This document shows positions 53,628-63,300 of a stretch of 64,000 nt of DNA, piece after piece. Position numbers and translations under genes: made by a program. The stretch lies in assembly GCF_000425145.1 (NCBI RefSeq), contig NZ_AULF01000006.1, positions 124,001 to 188,000 of the forward strand, written 5' to 3'. How positions within the stretch are numbered: position 1 is the stretch's first letter; every line of letters starts with the position of its first letter. The stretch is from Pedobacter glucosidilyticus DSM 23534. Lineage in GTDB: Bacteria > Bacteroidota > Bacteroidia > Sphingobacteriales > Sphingobacteriaceae. The notes under the pieces are model-generated. The model worked only from the letters and a program-made list of their open reading frames with translations, was not told where the DNA came from and ran no database searches.

Positions 53628-54266
53628 TTATGCGTTTTTAACCAATATAGATTCTAGTACATTAGCTACATCCTCGCACATATCTGTTGCGGTTTCTAAT
53701 GCTGATAAAACCTCTTTGTATTTAATGATGGTTTTAGCATCATCTTCGTAATCAAAAAGATCTCCTACTGCTTTATCAAAAACGTAATCTGCTTGATTTT
53801 CTATGCTGTTGATTCTTACGCAAGAATCAGTAATAACACGAATGTTTTTTAAATTCTTAAGCTCTTTAACAGCCTTTTCAACATCTATACAACCTTGTTT
53901 TACCAAATCAGCCAGCTTTTTGATAGGCTCTGTCATTTCAGTAACGTTGTACAGCAACATTCTGTTAGCAGAACCGTGTATGTAATCAGCAATATCGTCT
54001 AAAGCAGAAGCTAAGGCATGGATATCTTCTCTATCAAAAGGGGTAATAAAGGTTTTGCTGAGCTCTAAATAAATTTGATGGGTAATTTCATCACCCTTAT
54101 GCTCTAAATTTTCTATACTTTTATAATAAGGCTCTCTGGATGCTTCTGGAGAGTTTACAAGGCCTTCCAGTTGATTAGCCATTTCTATAAGGTTTGCACT
54201 TGCTTTTTCGAAAAGAGGGAAAAACTTTCTGTCTTTAGGAATGAAATAAGAAAAAATATTGTTCAT
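53628..54266 (-). CDS. DUF47 (PhoU-like) protein
   Basis: 212 residues, all helical. DUF47 pattern: ENLEHKGDEITHQIYLEL, FITPFDREDIHALASALDDIADY, and VLSALETATDMCEDVANVLESI. DUF47 proteins resemble PhoU and are thought to modulate the Pit transporter next door. Between the histidine kinase and pit in the same orientation. Confidence 0.93.
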   Translation of the reverse strand: MNNIFSYFIPKDRKFFPLFEKASANLIEMANQLEGLVNSPEASREPYYKSIENLEHKGDEITHQIYLELSKTFITPFDREDIHALASALDDIADYIHGSANRMLLYNVTEMTEPIKKLADLVKQGCIDVEKAVKELKNLKNIRVITDSCVRINSIENQADYVFDKAVGDLFDYEDDAKTIIKYKEVLSALETATDMCEDVANVLESILVKNA

Positions 54267-54351
54267 TTCTTGTATTGTAGCTTTAGTCTACAAAGCTAAC
54301 ATCCCAATGTTAAGTAATTGTTAATTTTTTGGTTTCCCCTTAACACCAGAT

Positions 54352-55398
54352 TTATGGAAAAACAAGTAAAGAATCTTTTCCTTTTTCTAAAGTAAAACCA
54401 AAAGTAGAACCTAAACCGGTGGTACTTCTTACATGTATTGTTTGATGGTGTGCTTCAACAATGTGTTTAACAATTGCCAAACCTAAACCCGAACCTCCAA
54501 TTTGTCTTGACCGACTTGAATCTGTTCTGTAAAATCGTTCAAATAAACGTGGCAGGTATTTTTCTTCTATACCTATACCATCATCAGTAATTTCTATGAG
54601 TATTTGCTCATGCATCTCAAATATGGTGATAGAAGTACTTCCATACTCTTTGCCATATTTAAAAGAATTATCGATGAGATTTACCAATACTTGCCTAATC
54701 TTTTCCCTATCCGCGTTTACATAGGTTGGCTGTTGATATTTTTCTTTAAAAATCAGGCTGATATGATATTTCTGTGCTTTTAGCTCTAAAGATTCCATCA
54801 CTTCCTTGATGAGGGTAGTAATATCAAATTTTTGATAATTGATAGGAATATCTCCACTCTCTAGTTTAGATATTTCATTTAAATCTTTGATTAAAAAACT
54901 AAGTCTTTCTACATTTTTGGATACTTTATTCAAAAATTGCTTAGACAATTCAGGGTCTTCCAAAGCACCATCCTGTAAAGCATCAACATAGCCCTCTATA
55001 GCAAATAAAGGGGTTTTAAACTCATGGGATATATTAGATAAAAATTCTCGCCTAAATTTCTCCTGTTTTTTTAAATCATCTATTTCTGTTTTCTTATCCC
55101 TTGCCCACTCTTTTACTTCTTGTTCTACATCATTGATAGGGTCCGGACTTACATATTCGCCTAAGGCATCTTTAAGGTCTTTTCCTAATTTTAAGTTATG
55201 TATAAGTTTATAGATGATTTTAATCTTGGAGTAAATGTATTTTTCTAAGAGCACATAAAATACCAGGTAACTTACACAGGTAGATATCCCCATACTGATA
55301 GCAAAGTAATACCAACTGTGCTGAAAGTAATAATTTACAATACCTATAGATACACCAACAGCTAGTGCATTTAAAAATACCAAAGTGCGCAATTTCAT
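54352..55398 (-). CDS. Sensor histidine kinase (PhoR-like)
   Basis: 348 residues. Two N-terminal helices (about 8-50) without a large sensor domain, then HisKA with the phosphorylated His in FLSNISHEFKTPL (about residue 130), N box LVNLIDNSFKYG, G1 DDGIGIEE and G2 GGSGLGLAIVKH. It precedes DUF47 and pit on the same strand (85 bases), so phosphate sensing is likely, but no response regulator is adjacent, leaving it an orphan here. The phosphate link is an inference from position. Confidence 0.9.
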   Translation of the reverse strand: MKLRTLVFLNALAVGVSIGIVNYYFQHSWYYFAISMGISTCVSYLVFYVLLEKYIYSKIKIIYKLIHNLKLGKDLKDALGEYVSPDPINDVEQEVKEWARDKKTEIDDLKKQEKFRREFLSNISHEFKTPLFAIEGYVDALQDGALEDPELSKQFLNKVSKNVERLSFLIKDLNEISKLESGDIPINYQKFDITTLIKEVMESLELKAQKYHISLIFKEKYQQPTYVNADREKIRQVLVNLIDNSFKYGKEYGSTSITIFEMHEQILIEITDDGIGIEEKYLPRLFERFYRTDSSRSRQIGGSGLGLAIVKHIVEAHHQTIHVRSTTGLGSTFGFTLEKGKDSLLVFP

Positions 55399-55456
55399 AA
55401 CTACAAGATACTTAATTTAAAGAGGTTATATGTTAAATTATGGTAAAGATAAAAAG

Positions 55457-55490
55457 AAAGCCCTATCCAGTTGAGACTGAATAGGGCTTT
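55457..55490 (-). terminator. Intrinsic terminator of the pyruvate dehydrogenase operon
   Basis: Stem AAAGCCCTAT / ATAGGGCTTT extended by CCAG/CTGA with mismatch, loop about 6 bases, followed by a T-run on the minus strand just after the E2 gene. Confidence 0.8.
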
Positions 55491-55508
55491 AAGATGATTG
55501 TTAAAATA

Positions 55509-57116
55509 TTATGCCAATAACCTAATAGGCGCTTCTAATAAACCTTTTAAAGTTTGTAAGAAAGCGGCTCCGGTAGCTCCGTCAATTACCCTATGGTCGC
55601 AACCTAGGGTTAATTTCATCACATTTCCTGGAACAACAGCGCCATTTTTAACTACAGGAACTTGTTGTATAGCTCCAACAGATAAAATAGCTCCGTCTGG
55701 AGAGTTAATGATAGATGTAAATTCATCTATACCAAACATTCCTAAGTTAGAAACGGTGAAAGTAGAACCTTCCCAGTCTGATGGTTGTAATTTTTTGGCT
55801 TTTGCTTTTTGTGCATAGTCTTTAACCTCTGCTGATATTTGAGATAAGCTTTTACCATCAGCAAAACGCACTACTGGTACCAATAAACCATCTTCTACAG
55901 CCATAGCTACACCAATATTGGTATGCTCGTTAAAACGGATTTTGTCTCCTCTGAAAGAAGAATTTACAGCAGGGTGTTGTTTTAGCGCTACTGCTACCGC
56001 CTTAATAACGATATCATTAAAAGATACTTTTACTGGCGCTACGGTATTGATTTGCGTACGAGCAGCCATAGCACCGTCCATATCAATACTGATGGTTAAG
56101 TAGAAGTGAGGTGCTGTAAATAAAGATTCGCCTAAACGTTTCGCAATTACTTTACGCATTTGCGACATTGGTTTTTCAGTAAATTTCTCTTCGCCAACAA
56201 AAGTAGGGATAACCACTTGTGGTGCAGAAGCTTCTTTTGAAGCTCCTTCTGATTTTGCAGCTGGTTTATAATCTTCTACATCTTTTTTAACGATACGTCC
56301 GCCTTCTGCGCTTCCTTTAATTTCTGATAAGCTAATACCCTTTTCTTGAGCTAATTTTTTTGCTAGAGGAGAAGCTTTAACTCTGCTATCATCTGATGAT
56401 GATGCTTCTTCTTTAACAGGAGCAGAAGTTGTAGCCTCAGCAGCAGCTTGAGCTGGCTCAGCAGATTTTTCTTTTTTGGCAGCCCCGCCTTTACCTGCTT
56501 TTAGTAAAGGTTGTATATCTGTACCTTCTTTGCCAACAATAGCAATAATATCATTAACCTGGGCAGCTTTACCTTCTTCTACACCAATATATAAAAGAGT
56601 ACCTTCTTCATAACCCACTACTTCCATAGTAGCTTTATCAGTCTCTACATCAGCTAAAGAATCATCAGCTTTAACTTTGTCTCCAACTTTAAAGTTCCAT
56701 TTATTGATAACGCCCTCTGTCATGGTATCACTCAATAGTGGCATACGGATAACAGCGGCTGGTATATCAGAAACATCAACATCTTCGTCTTCAGCTGTTA
56801 CAGGGGCAGCGGCTTCTTCTTTTTGCTCTTCGGCTTTCGCAGTTCCTGAACCTTCTAATACTGATTTATAATCTTCACCAGCTTCACCAATGATTGCAAT
56901 AAGAGCATCAACAGGAACGGCATTGCCTTCCTCAACACCAATATATAAAAGGGTACCTTCTTGGAAAGATTCAAAATCCATAGTTGCTTTATCAGTTTCA
57001 ATTTCTGCAACTACATCACCTGCTTTTATTTTATCACCAACTTTCTTATGCCATTTAGCTAATACCCCTTCAGTCATGGTATCGCTCATTTTAGGCATTT
57101 TTATTGCTTCAGCCAT
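55509..57116 (-). CDS. pdhC: Pyruvate dehydrogenase E2 (dihydrolipoamide acetyltransferase)
   Basis: 535 residues. Two lipoyl domains (about 1-80 and 125-200), each with the lipoylated Lys in ETDKATM, acid/Ala-rich linkers, a peripheral subunit-binding domain (VKASPLAKKLAQEKGISLSE, about 265-300), and the catalytic domain with the DHRVIDG motif near the C-terminus. It transfers acetyl groups from lipoate to CoA in the PDH complex. 77 bases follow pdhA, with an inner hairpin. The E1 beta and E3 genes are not in the window. Confidence 0.95.
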   Translation of the reverse strand: MAEAIKMPKMSDTMTEGVLAKWHKKVGDKIKAGDVVAEIETDKATMDFESFQEGTLLYIGVEEGNAVPVDALIAIIGEAGEDYKSVLEGSGTAKAEEQKEEAAAPVTAEDEDVDVSDIPAAVIRMPLLSDTMTEGVINKWNFKVGDKVKADDSLADVETDKATMEVVGYEEGTLLYIGVEEGKAAQVNDIIAIVGKEGTDIQPLLKAGKGGAAKKEKSAEPAQAAAEATTSAPVKEEASSSDDSRVKASPLAKKLAQEKGISLSEIKGSAEGGRIVKKDVEDYKPAAKSEGASKEASAPQVVIPTFVGEEKFTEKPMSQMRKVIAKRLGESLFTAPHFYLTISIDMDGAMAARTQINTVAPVKVSFNDIVIKAVAVALKQHPAVNSSFRGDKIRFNEHTNIGVAMAVEDGLLVPVVRFADGKSLSQISAEVKDYAQKAKAKKLQPSDWEGSTFTVSNLGMFGIDEFTSIINSPDGAILSVGAIQQVPVVKNGAVVPGNVMKLTLGCDHRVIDGATGAAFLQTLKGLLEAPIRLLA

Positions 57117-57153
57117 TATATTTTAAGTATTAATACGGTTATTTAAAATAGAA

Positions 57154-57184
57154 ACCGGATATAGGATAATCACCTACATCCGGT
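57154..57184 (-). promoter_or_regulatory. Intercistronic hairpin between pdhA and pdhC
   Basis: ACCGGAT / ATCCGGT arms with a 17-base loop that can also form a short inner stem (TAGG/CCTA). May stabilise or attenuate the transcript. Confidence 0.45.
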
Positions 57185-57193
57185 TATAAAATC

Positions 57194-58189
57194 TTAGTCT
57201 TTAATAAATGGATAGTTTTCCTGTGCGTAAACATCAGTAAACAATTCTGATGGGTCTGGCCAAGGAGACTCTTCAGCAAATTTTACTGCTTCATCTATTT
57301 GATTTTTAATTTTAGCGGCAACTTCATCAAACCAAGCTTGATCTGCCCATTTTTCTTTTTCAATTTTAGCCTTTACCACTTCAATAGGGTCTTTAGCTTT
57401 ATATTCTTCAACCTCTTCTTTTGTTCTATATTTTTGAGGGTCAGACATCGAGTGACCTTTATATCTGTATGTTCTTATTTCTAAGAAAGTTGGTCCTTCA
57501 CCTCTTCTTGCTCTTTGAACGGCTTCATCCATTGCGTTGTGTACCGCAACAGGGTCCATACCATCCACTGGAGCACATGGCATTTCATATCCAAGCCCAA
57601 GTTTATAGATGTCTGTAGTATTAGATGTTCTAGCTACAGAAGTCCCCATTGCATAACCGTTGTTCTCAACAACAAATATCACAGGTAATTTCCATAGCAT
57701 AGCCATGTTAAATGTTTCGTTTAATGAGCCTTGGCGTACAGCACCATCGCCCATATAGCAAACATTTACATTATCAGTTCCCAAATATTTCTCTGCAAAC
57801 GCAAGTCCGGCACCTAATGGAATTTGACCTCCAACAATACCATGACCTCCATAGAATTTATTTTCTTTATCGAAGAAGTGCATAGAACCACCTTTTCCTT
57901 TAGAACAGCCGGTTGCTTTACCATACATCTCTGCCATAGCTGCGTTTGGAGACATTCCTTTTGCAATTGGATGAGCATGATCTCTGTAAGCGGTTATTAA
58001 GCTATCATCTTTTTTGGTAGCAGACATGGTACCGGCTATTACAGCCTCTTGCCCAATGTATAAGTGGCAAAAACCTCTTATCTTTTGCTGCCCGTATAAT
58101 TGCCCTGCTTTTTCTTCGAACCTTCTTAGTAGAAGCATTAATTCATACCAATAAAGGTATGTTTCTTTGGTTATCGCAACTGAACTCAT
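57194..58189 (-). CDS. pdhA: Pyruvate dehydrogenase E1 alpha subunit
   Basis: 331 residues. Thiamine-diphosphate-binding motif GDGAVRQGSLNETFNMAMLW ... ENNGYAMG, the phosphate-anchor GHGIVGGQIPLGAGLA and the YRYKGHSMSDPQKYRT loop. It decarboxylates pyruvate and transfers acetyl to E2 lipoate, as alpha2beta2 with an E1 beta encoded elsewhere. A -7 element TAGATTTG lies at 58220-58227. Confidence 0.95.
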   Translation of the reverse strand: MSSVAITKETYLYWYELMLLLRRFEEKAGQLYGQQKIRGFCHLYIGQEAVIAGTMSATKKDDSLITAYRDHAHPIAKGMSPNAAMAEMYGKATGCSKGKGGSMHFFDKENKFYGGHGIVGGQIPLGAGLAFAEKYLGTDNVNVCYMGDGAVRQGSLNETFNMAMLWKLPVIFVVENNGYAMGTSVARTSNTTDIYKLGLGYEMPCAPVDGMDPVAVHNAMDEAVQRARRGEGPTFLEIRTYRYKGHSMSDPQKYRTKEEVEEYKAKDPIEVVKAKIEKEKWADQAWFDEVAAKIKNQIDEAVKFAEESPWPDPSELFTDVYAQENYPFIKD

Positions 58190-58219
58190 TCGTTATTTAT
58201 CTAATTAAATATGGGAAAG

Positions 58220-58227
58220 CAAATCTA
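58220..58227 (-). promoter_or_regulatory. -7 promoter element of pdhA (TAGATTTG)
   Basis: Matches TAnnTTTG about 30 bases before the pdhA start; no well-spaced TTG element was found upstream. Confidence 0.4.
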
Positions 58228-58320
58228 TTAATATATCAACAAATAAAAAACCTATAAGGTGGTAATTTTTACTATTTTACATATCTATTGTTAAAATTTG
58301 TTAAAAGTTTAGTATTATTG

Positions 58321-58351
58321 TTGCAAAGGCAGTAGATAAGGCTTACTTTTG
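58321..58351 (+). promoter_or_regulatory. Promoter of the NlpC/P60 gene (TTG-N20-TACTTTTG)
   Basis: TTG at 58321-58323 and TACTTTTG at 58344-58351, spaced by 20 bases, the same spacing as the ahpC promoter. Predicts a leader of about 65 bases. Confidence 0.6.
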
Positions 58352-58421
58352 TCACGCTGCAAAATAATATTTTGTAAAGGTCGTTAGAGACAAACGTTCA
58401 ACCCTAAAAAAATATATTTGA

Positions 58422-58985
58422 ATGAAGAAAATCATGATTTTAATACTTTTAGCCGCTTTTTCGCTAAATAGTAATGCCCAAAATTCTAAATCTACCTCTT
58501 CAAATAGCGCCTCCAAACAAGAAATTTCAGATCCAGATAACTTAGCAAGTCAGTTTTTCTCGCAAGTAATGGGTGTAGCTATATCTGCTACCTCAAACAC
58601 TAAAATGTACCAATTTATTTATGATTGGTTGGGTACGCCTTACCGTTTAGGTGGAGATACTAAGAAGGGTGTAGATTGTTCTGGTTTTGCTTTCCAATTG
58701 TATGAGAAAACTTTTAATACCATTATTGGAAGTAATTCAAGAAATATTTTTAGTATGGTAAACCCTGTGAGTAAGGTAGAATTAAAAGAGGGCGATTTGG
58801 TGTTTTTTAAAATTAAAAGTAAATCTATTAGCCATGTTGGTGTGTATATTGGTGATAATAAATTTGCTCACGCATCTTCTAGTAAAGGTGTAATGATTAG
58901 TAATTTAAACGAGCCTTATTGGCAAAGGTACTTTTATAAAGGCGGAAGATTACTAGAATCAATAAAAGATAAAATGCAAAACTAA
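58422..58985 (+). CDS. NlpC/P60-family peptidase
   Basis: 187 residues with a signal peptide (ends about residue 19, SNAQ). C40 cysteine peptidase domain: catalytic Cys in KGVDCSGFAFQLY, His in SISHVGVYIGDNKFAHASS, and the TPYRLGGD start. Cleaves peptidoglycan stem peptides in the periplasm or at the wall. Leads with a clear promoter and ends in a terminator before the next gene. Confidence 0.93.
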   Translation: MKKIMILILLAAFSLNSNAQNSKSTSSNSASKQEISDPDNLASQFFSQVMGVAISATSNTKMYQFIYDWLGTPYRLGGDTKKGVDCSGFAFQLYEKTFNTIIGSNSRNIFSMVNPVSKVELKEGDLVFFKIKSKSISHVGVYIGDNKFAHASSSKGVMISNLNEPYWQRYFYKGGRLLESIKDKMQN

Positions 58986-58992
58986 ATATGAT

Positions 58993-59019
58993 AATCCTGC
59001 CTAAACAGCAGGATTTTTT
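58993..59019 (+). terminator. Intrinsic terminator after the NlpC/P60 gene
   Basis: Stem AATCCTGC / GCAGGATT with a 7-base loop and a T-run. It falls inside the longer possible frame of the next gene, which argues for the later start of that gene. Confidence 0.85.
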
Positions 59020-59038
59020 GTTTCTACACTTTTTAATC

Positions 59039-60091
59039 ATGAAAACCCTTAACCTGATATTAGGATATTTATTTATTATTTTTTCTTTCATTCCTTTTAT
59101 CAGACACGACTATTGGATATTTAGAGTATTTGAGTATCCTAGATTTCAAAAACTGCTGATAAGTTTATCCTTATTGTTTGTATTCATCATTTTATTTAAT
59201 GATGATACACTTTCTGACTATACTTTTATTGGTTTATCTGCAATCAATAATCTGTACCTTTTTTATTTGATATGCCCCTTTACTTTAATCAGTAGAAAAC
59301 AAATACAAAGTAATCCGAGGCGTAAAGAATCGCATATCAGCATACTTATTTTTAATGTTTTACAAGATAATACTGACTACAGCATTATTAGTCAGATACA
59401 TAAATTAAACCCTGATGTTTTATGCTTTGTAGAAACTAACCAAAGGTGGACAGCCAAGCTAAAAGCTGAAACCAAGGAAGTGTATCCTTACGAAATATTG
59501 AGTCCGTTAGAAAACACTTATGGAATGATTTTCTTTTCTAAATTCCCATTAGAAGATGCTCAAGTTCATTTTATTGTTAAAAATGATATCCCATCTATAA
59601 GTGCAAAAATTATTTTAACTGACGGAAAGAAAATTCAGTTGTATTGTGTACATCCAGAACCGCCGGTACCACAAGAAAACCCGAGGTCTACGGCTAGGGA
59701 TAAAGAATTACTCATTATTGGGAAGTGGGCTAAGGAGCAAAAATTACCTGTAATTGTGATGGGAGATTTAAATGATGTGGCCTGGAGTTATACCACAGAA
59801 TTGTTTTGTAAAGTAGCTGAGCTTTTAGACCCAAGAAAAGGGAGGGGATTTTTTAATACTTTTAATGCTAAAAGCCATATTTTACGCTTTCCATTAGACC
59901 ATATTTTCTGCTCTAAAGAATTTTTGGTAAATCAAATAAAGCGTTTGCCTTATGCTGGCTCAGATCATTTTCCTATGTATATAGATTTAGCACTTAAACC
60001 CGAATACAGTCAAATGAACGAGCCTGAAAAAGCTAACGCTGCCGAAAAAGAAATGGCAAAAGAGAAAATGAGTAAAGAAGTTAGTTCTTAG
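59039..60091 (+). CDS. Endonuclease/exonuclease/phosphatase-family protein, membrane-anchored
   Basis: 350 residues from ATG 59039 (MKTLNLILGYLFIIFS). An ATG at 58988 is in frame but lies across a terminator hairpin, so I reject it. Three N-terminal helices (to about residue 85), then the EEP fold: ILIFNVLQDNTD, ETNQRWTAKLKAE, CVHPEPPVPQ, MGDLNDVAW and GSDHFPMYID with the catalytic Asp/His set. Related proteins cleave phosphodiesters of DNA, phospholipids or nucleotides; the substrate is open. The last 25 residues are a charged tail. Confidence 0.9.
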   Translation: MKTLNLILGYLFIIFSFIPFIRHDYWIFRVFEYPRFQKLLISLSLLFVFIILFNDDTLSDYTFIGLSAINNLYLFYLICPFTLISRKQIQSNPRRKESHISILIFNVLQDNTDYSIISQIHKLNPDVLCFVETNQRWTAKLKAETKEVYPYEILSPLENTYGMIFFSKFPLEDAQVHFIVKNDIPSISAKIILTDGKKIQLYCVHPEPPVPQENPRSTARDKELLIIGKWAKEQKLPVIVMGDLNDVAWSYTTELFCKVAELLDPRKGRGFFNTFNAKSHILRFPLDHIFCSKEFLVNQIKRLPYAGSDHFPMYIDLALKPEYSQMNEPEKANAAEKEMAKEKMSKEVSS

Positions 60092-60280
60092 TTATTTAGA
60101 AGTATCAGCCGTTGTTCTTACAAGGCTTATACCTGTAAAGAAAAACATAACTCCTAATATACCAACTACAATTAAGCTTCTGGTATCTGCCGATTGCTGT
60201 ATAACATTTACTGCTGTATAAATTAAGCCAATAATTCCTAGAATGGTTAATATAGTTCCGAAAGTTCTTTTAATATTCAT
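60092..60280 (-). CDS. Small two-helix membrane protein
   Basis: 62 residues with two hydrophobic helices (TILTILGIIGLIYTAVNVI and LIVVGILGVMFFFTGISL). Resembles small Bacteroidota membrane proteins of unknown role. Convergent with the EEP gene with no gap, so a short overlap of transcripts is likely. Confidence 0.7.
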   Translation of the reverse strand: MNIKRTFGTILTILGIIGLIYTAVNVIQQSADTRSLIVVGILGVMFFFTGISLVRTTADTSK

Positions 60281-60319
60281 GATGCTATTTTTACAGCATC
60301 ATAAACAAAATATCTGCCA

Positions 60320-63300
60320 CTATTTAATCGCTAATTGTTTACTATCGGCTAAAACAATCTTCTTGTAAGTATTCATGAAATTTTCTACTTCACCTGCTGT
60401 TATCATATCCTTGTTAACGGAAAATTTACGCTCAAATATCAATTTATTATTAACAAGTTTTGAAGTTAATGAATAGCTTAAATAAGCATTTTGATAGGAA
60501 ACTGATGGTATATTTTCTATAATAGTTTTACCAACAGGTAGCTCTAGTGTAATAACTTCTGACTCGTTATCTAAATTATAAATATTTGTAAAGTCTATCG
60601 GAAATTTACGTTCACCTATAATATTAATATCAGAAGCTAATGTTTGATTAGACCAAGGAAGTGTAATTATTTGCATACCACCTATACTTTTAATATCATC
60701 CTTAATTGTGTATTCTATTGATGTAAATACACTATCTCTGTTTAAGGTGTTTTTCTCAATATTTTTGAATTTTAATACGCTTAACTCTGATGTAGGTTTA
60801 GCATTTCTTAACGCTTCTAGCATTTTCTTAGATTTATCTTTTTCGCTTAATTCAGCATAAGTTTCTCTTACAGCCGCTGCTTTAGATGAAACCTTACAAT
60901 TATCTTCTTTAATAAGTAAGTCTGCATGATTAAGTTTTATATCTACTTTTCGAGTGATATTATTTTTCTGCCTACATTCTGGATTAAGATGTTTTATACC
61001 AGTTTCCTTATCAGAGTCGTCAATATCCAGAATTACAGATTGCAAACTTGAGTTATATAAACTTCCAAAAGGTAAATAAGAAGATGTTAATTCTAAATAA
61101 TAAGGTTTATTATTTAGAATTATCTTAGCAATACAATGATTAAAATCTATAGAAGGAAGCATTAGGCTTTTAGTACCGTTATCTCTAGTGTTAACCAATA
61201 CTAAATTTGCATTTAAACCTGCTTCTTTACACATCGTGACAAACAAAGTAGAAACATCTTTACAATCTCCTATTAACGTATTGAGGACGGTTGCTGGCTC
61301 TTGTGGTACTAAACCACTCTGGCGAAACGGCACTGAGCTATAAGTAATATTCTCTGTTATAAAATCATAAATTAGTTTTGCTTTATCATAGTCGTTTAAC
61401 AGATTTTTTTGATTTGATAACAAGTTCTTAACTGTTTCTTTTACCTCATAATTAGGTCTTGCTTTGGCAGAAGCCATATCATAATACCAATTAGAAACAA
61501 AACGCCAATCTGGAATTGTAGTTAAATAAAGAATATTTGCTACATCTTCTATAGAAGGCATTTTATCTTCATATTTTAAGCCTTCTTGATCTTTATCTTC
61601 AAATACCAAAAGTTCGTAATCATCAATTTTAGTTCTTTTTGGTTCAATACTTTTTTGTGAGAACTTATATTGAAGAGGAATATCCTGAGCTACTAACAAA
61701 CTGTATTTAGTTTTTTTGTAGGGATAATAATGTGAGAAGTAGTAAGTATCCCAAAATTTGTTTGCAAGTTGCCCTTGCGAATAGTTTTCTACACGATAAT
61801 TAACATAAATAGCATCGCCTACTTCCAAATTTGTAAAAACAATATCTTGATCATTTATTTCGCCCGGTACTTTTTGACCACTAGCTTTAATAACAACGGC
61901 TTCTTCTATTAAATACCTTTGACGGCTATTGGCTGATACAGTATATTCTTTCCAATTCTCAACACCTTTAGAGTTAAGTATTTTAGCCATCATATAATAT
62001 CTTTCTTCCGAGCCTCCGCTTGCATGTATAATGGTTTGTACTTCATCTATTAAAATAACACATTCGTCATCTGGATAATCACTTTGCTTAGGAGAATCTG
62101 CTAATATTTTAGAAATTTCTACTTTCTCGAAGTAATCAAACAAAGGCTTTTTCCCTTGCATTTCTCTCAGTTCTTTTATAGCGTCATAGTTGTTAGGATT
62201 CAATTCAAGTACTTTTTTGTATGCTGTTATAGCTTCATCTTTTTTACCTAAACTTTTATTTATCTTAGCTATATCTAAATGATAAACATCAGTATAAGGA
62301 GAAAGGTCTAAAACTTTACTTTCAAATTCTTTAGCTTTTGTATAGTTTTGAACTTGATAATATTGTCTTACAATGTCTAAATAAATGTCTTTAGAAATAG
62401 GGTTATTTAAACTTTCTTCGATTAAAACTTCGATACCTTTATCAAATGCACCTGTAGTTATGTATAAATTTGCCAAAAGTTTACTTGCATTGTAATTGTT
62501 AGCAGTTTTAAGATACTTTTTTATGACTGCAAATGCATTGCTATTATTTTTCTTTATCTCTTTTTCTACTAGAAATTTAAGCTCTACAAACTGATATTCA
62601 TTAGGATAAAGTTGATAGCTTTTCTCTACTAAAGAAACTAGCTTTTCTATTTCATTTTTTAAAGAGTGATACCCAATTTTAAAAGCTAAATATGTTTGAT
62701 GATTAGGCCCGTAAAAATCTTCTAATTTTTTCAAATACTCATCCATTTTAACAAAGTTTTTTTTACTTGCGTAAAACTCATAAGCTAAAGTTAATGCTAC
62801 AGGATGCTCGGGGTCATTTGCTTTTATACTTTCTTGTGTACTTTCTAAACCCGTTCTATTATCTGTTCTATTAAATAGTTCGGTAAAAAGGATGTTAACA
62901 TAAGTACTTGTAGGATAATCCCTCTTTAACTGCTCTAGGCTTTTTCTGGCTTCATAGGTTTTATCTTCTCTTAAGAAAGATAAAACTTGTAATATTTGAT
63001 AAGAGACTCCTTTATTAAGATTTGAAGTAAAAAAATCATTTGACTTTGATTTTACCTCTTTGATATTGTATGGTACTGCTTTATTATAAATTTGACTATT
63101 AGAAGTGTGATTTAATGCCGAAAGTGGCTTACCTTTTTTATCTGTTAATCTGACTAAAAAATTTGAACGTCCTGCATAACTTTCTCCAATTTGTACCAGT
63201 ATCCTATTAAACCCCTTGTTTAACTTTACCTCTCTTATATAGCTATCTAAATCATTGTTTCGCTCCTCTTCCTCACTAATGATGAGTAAATCATTTAACC

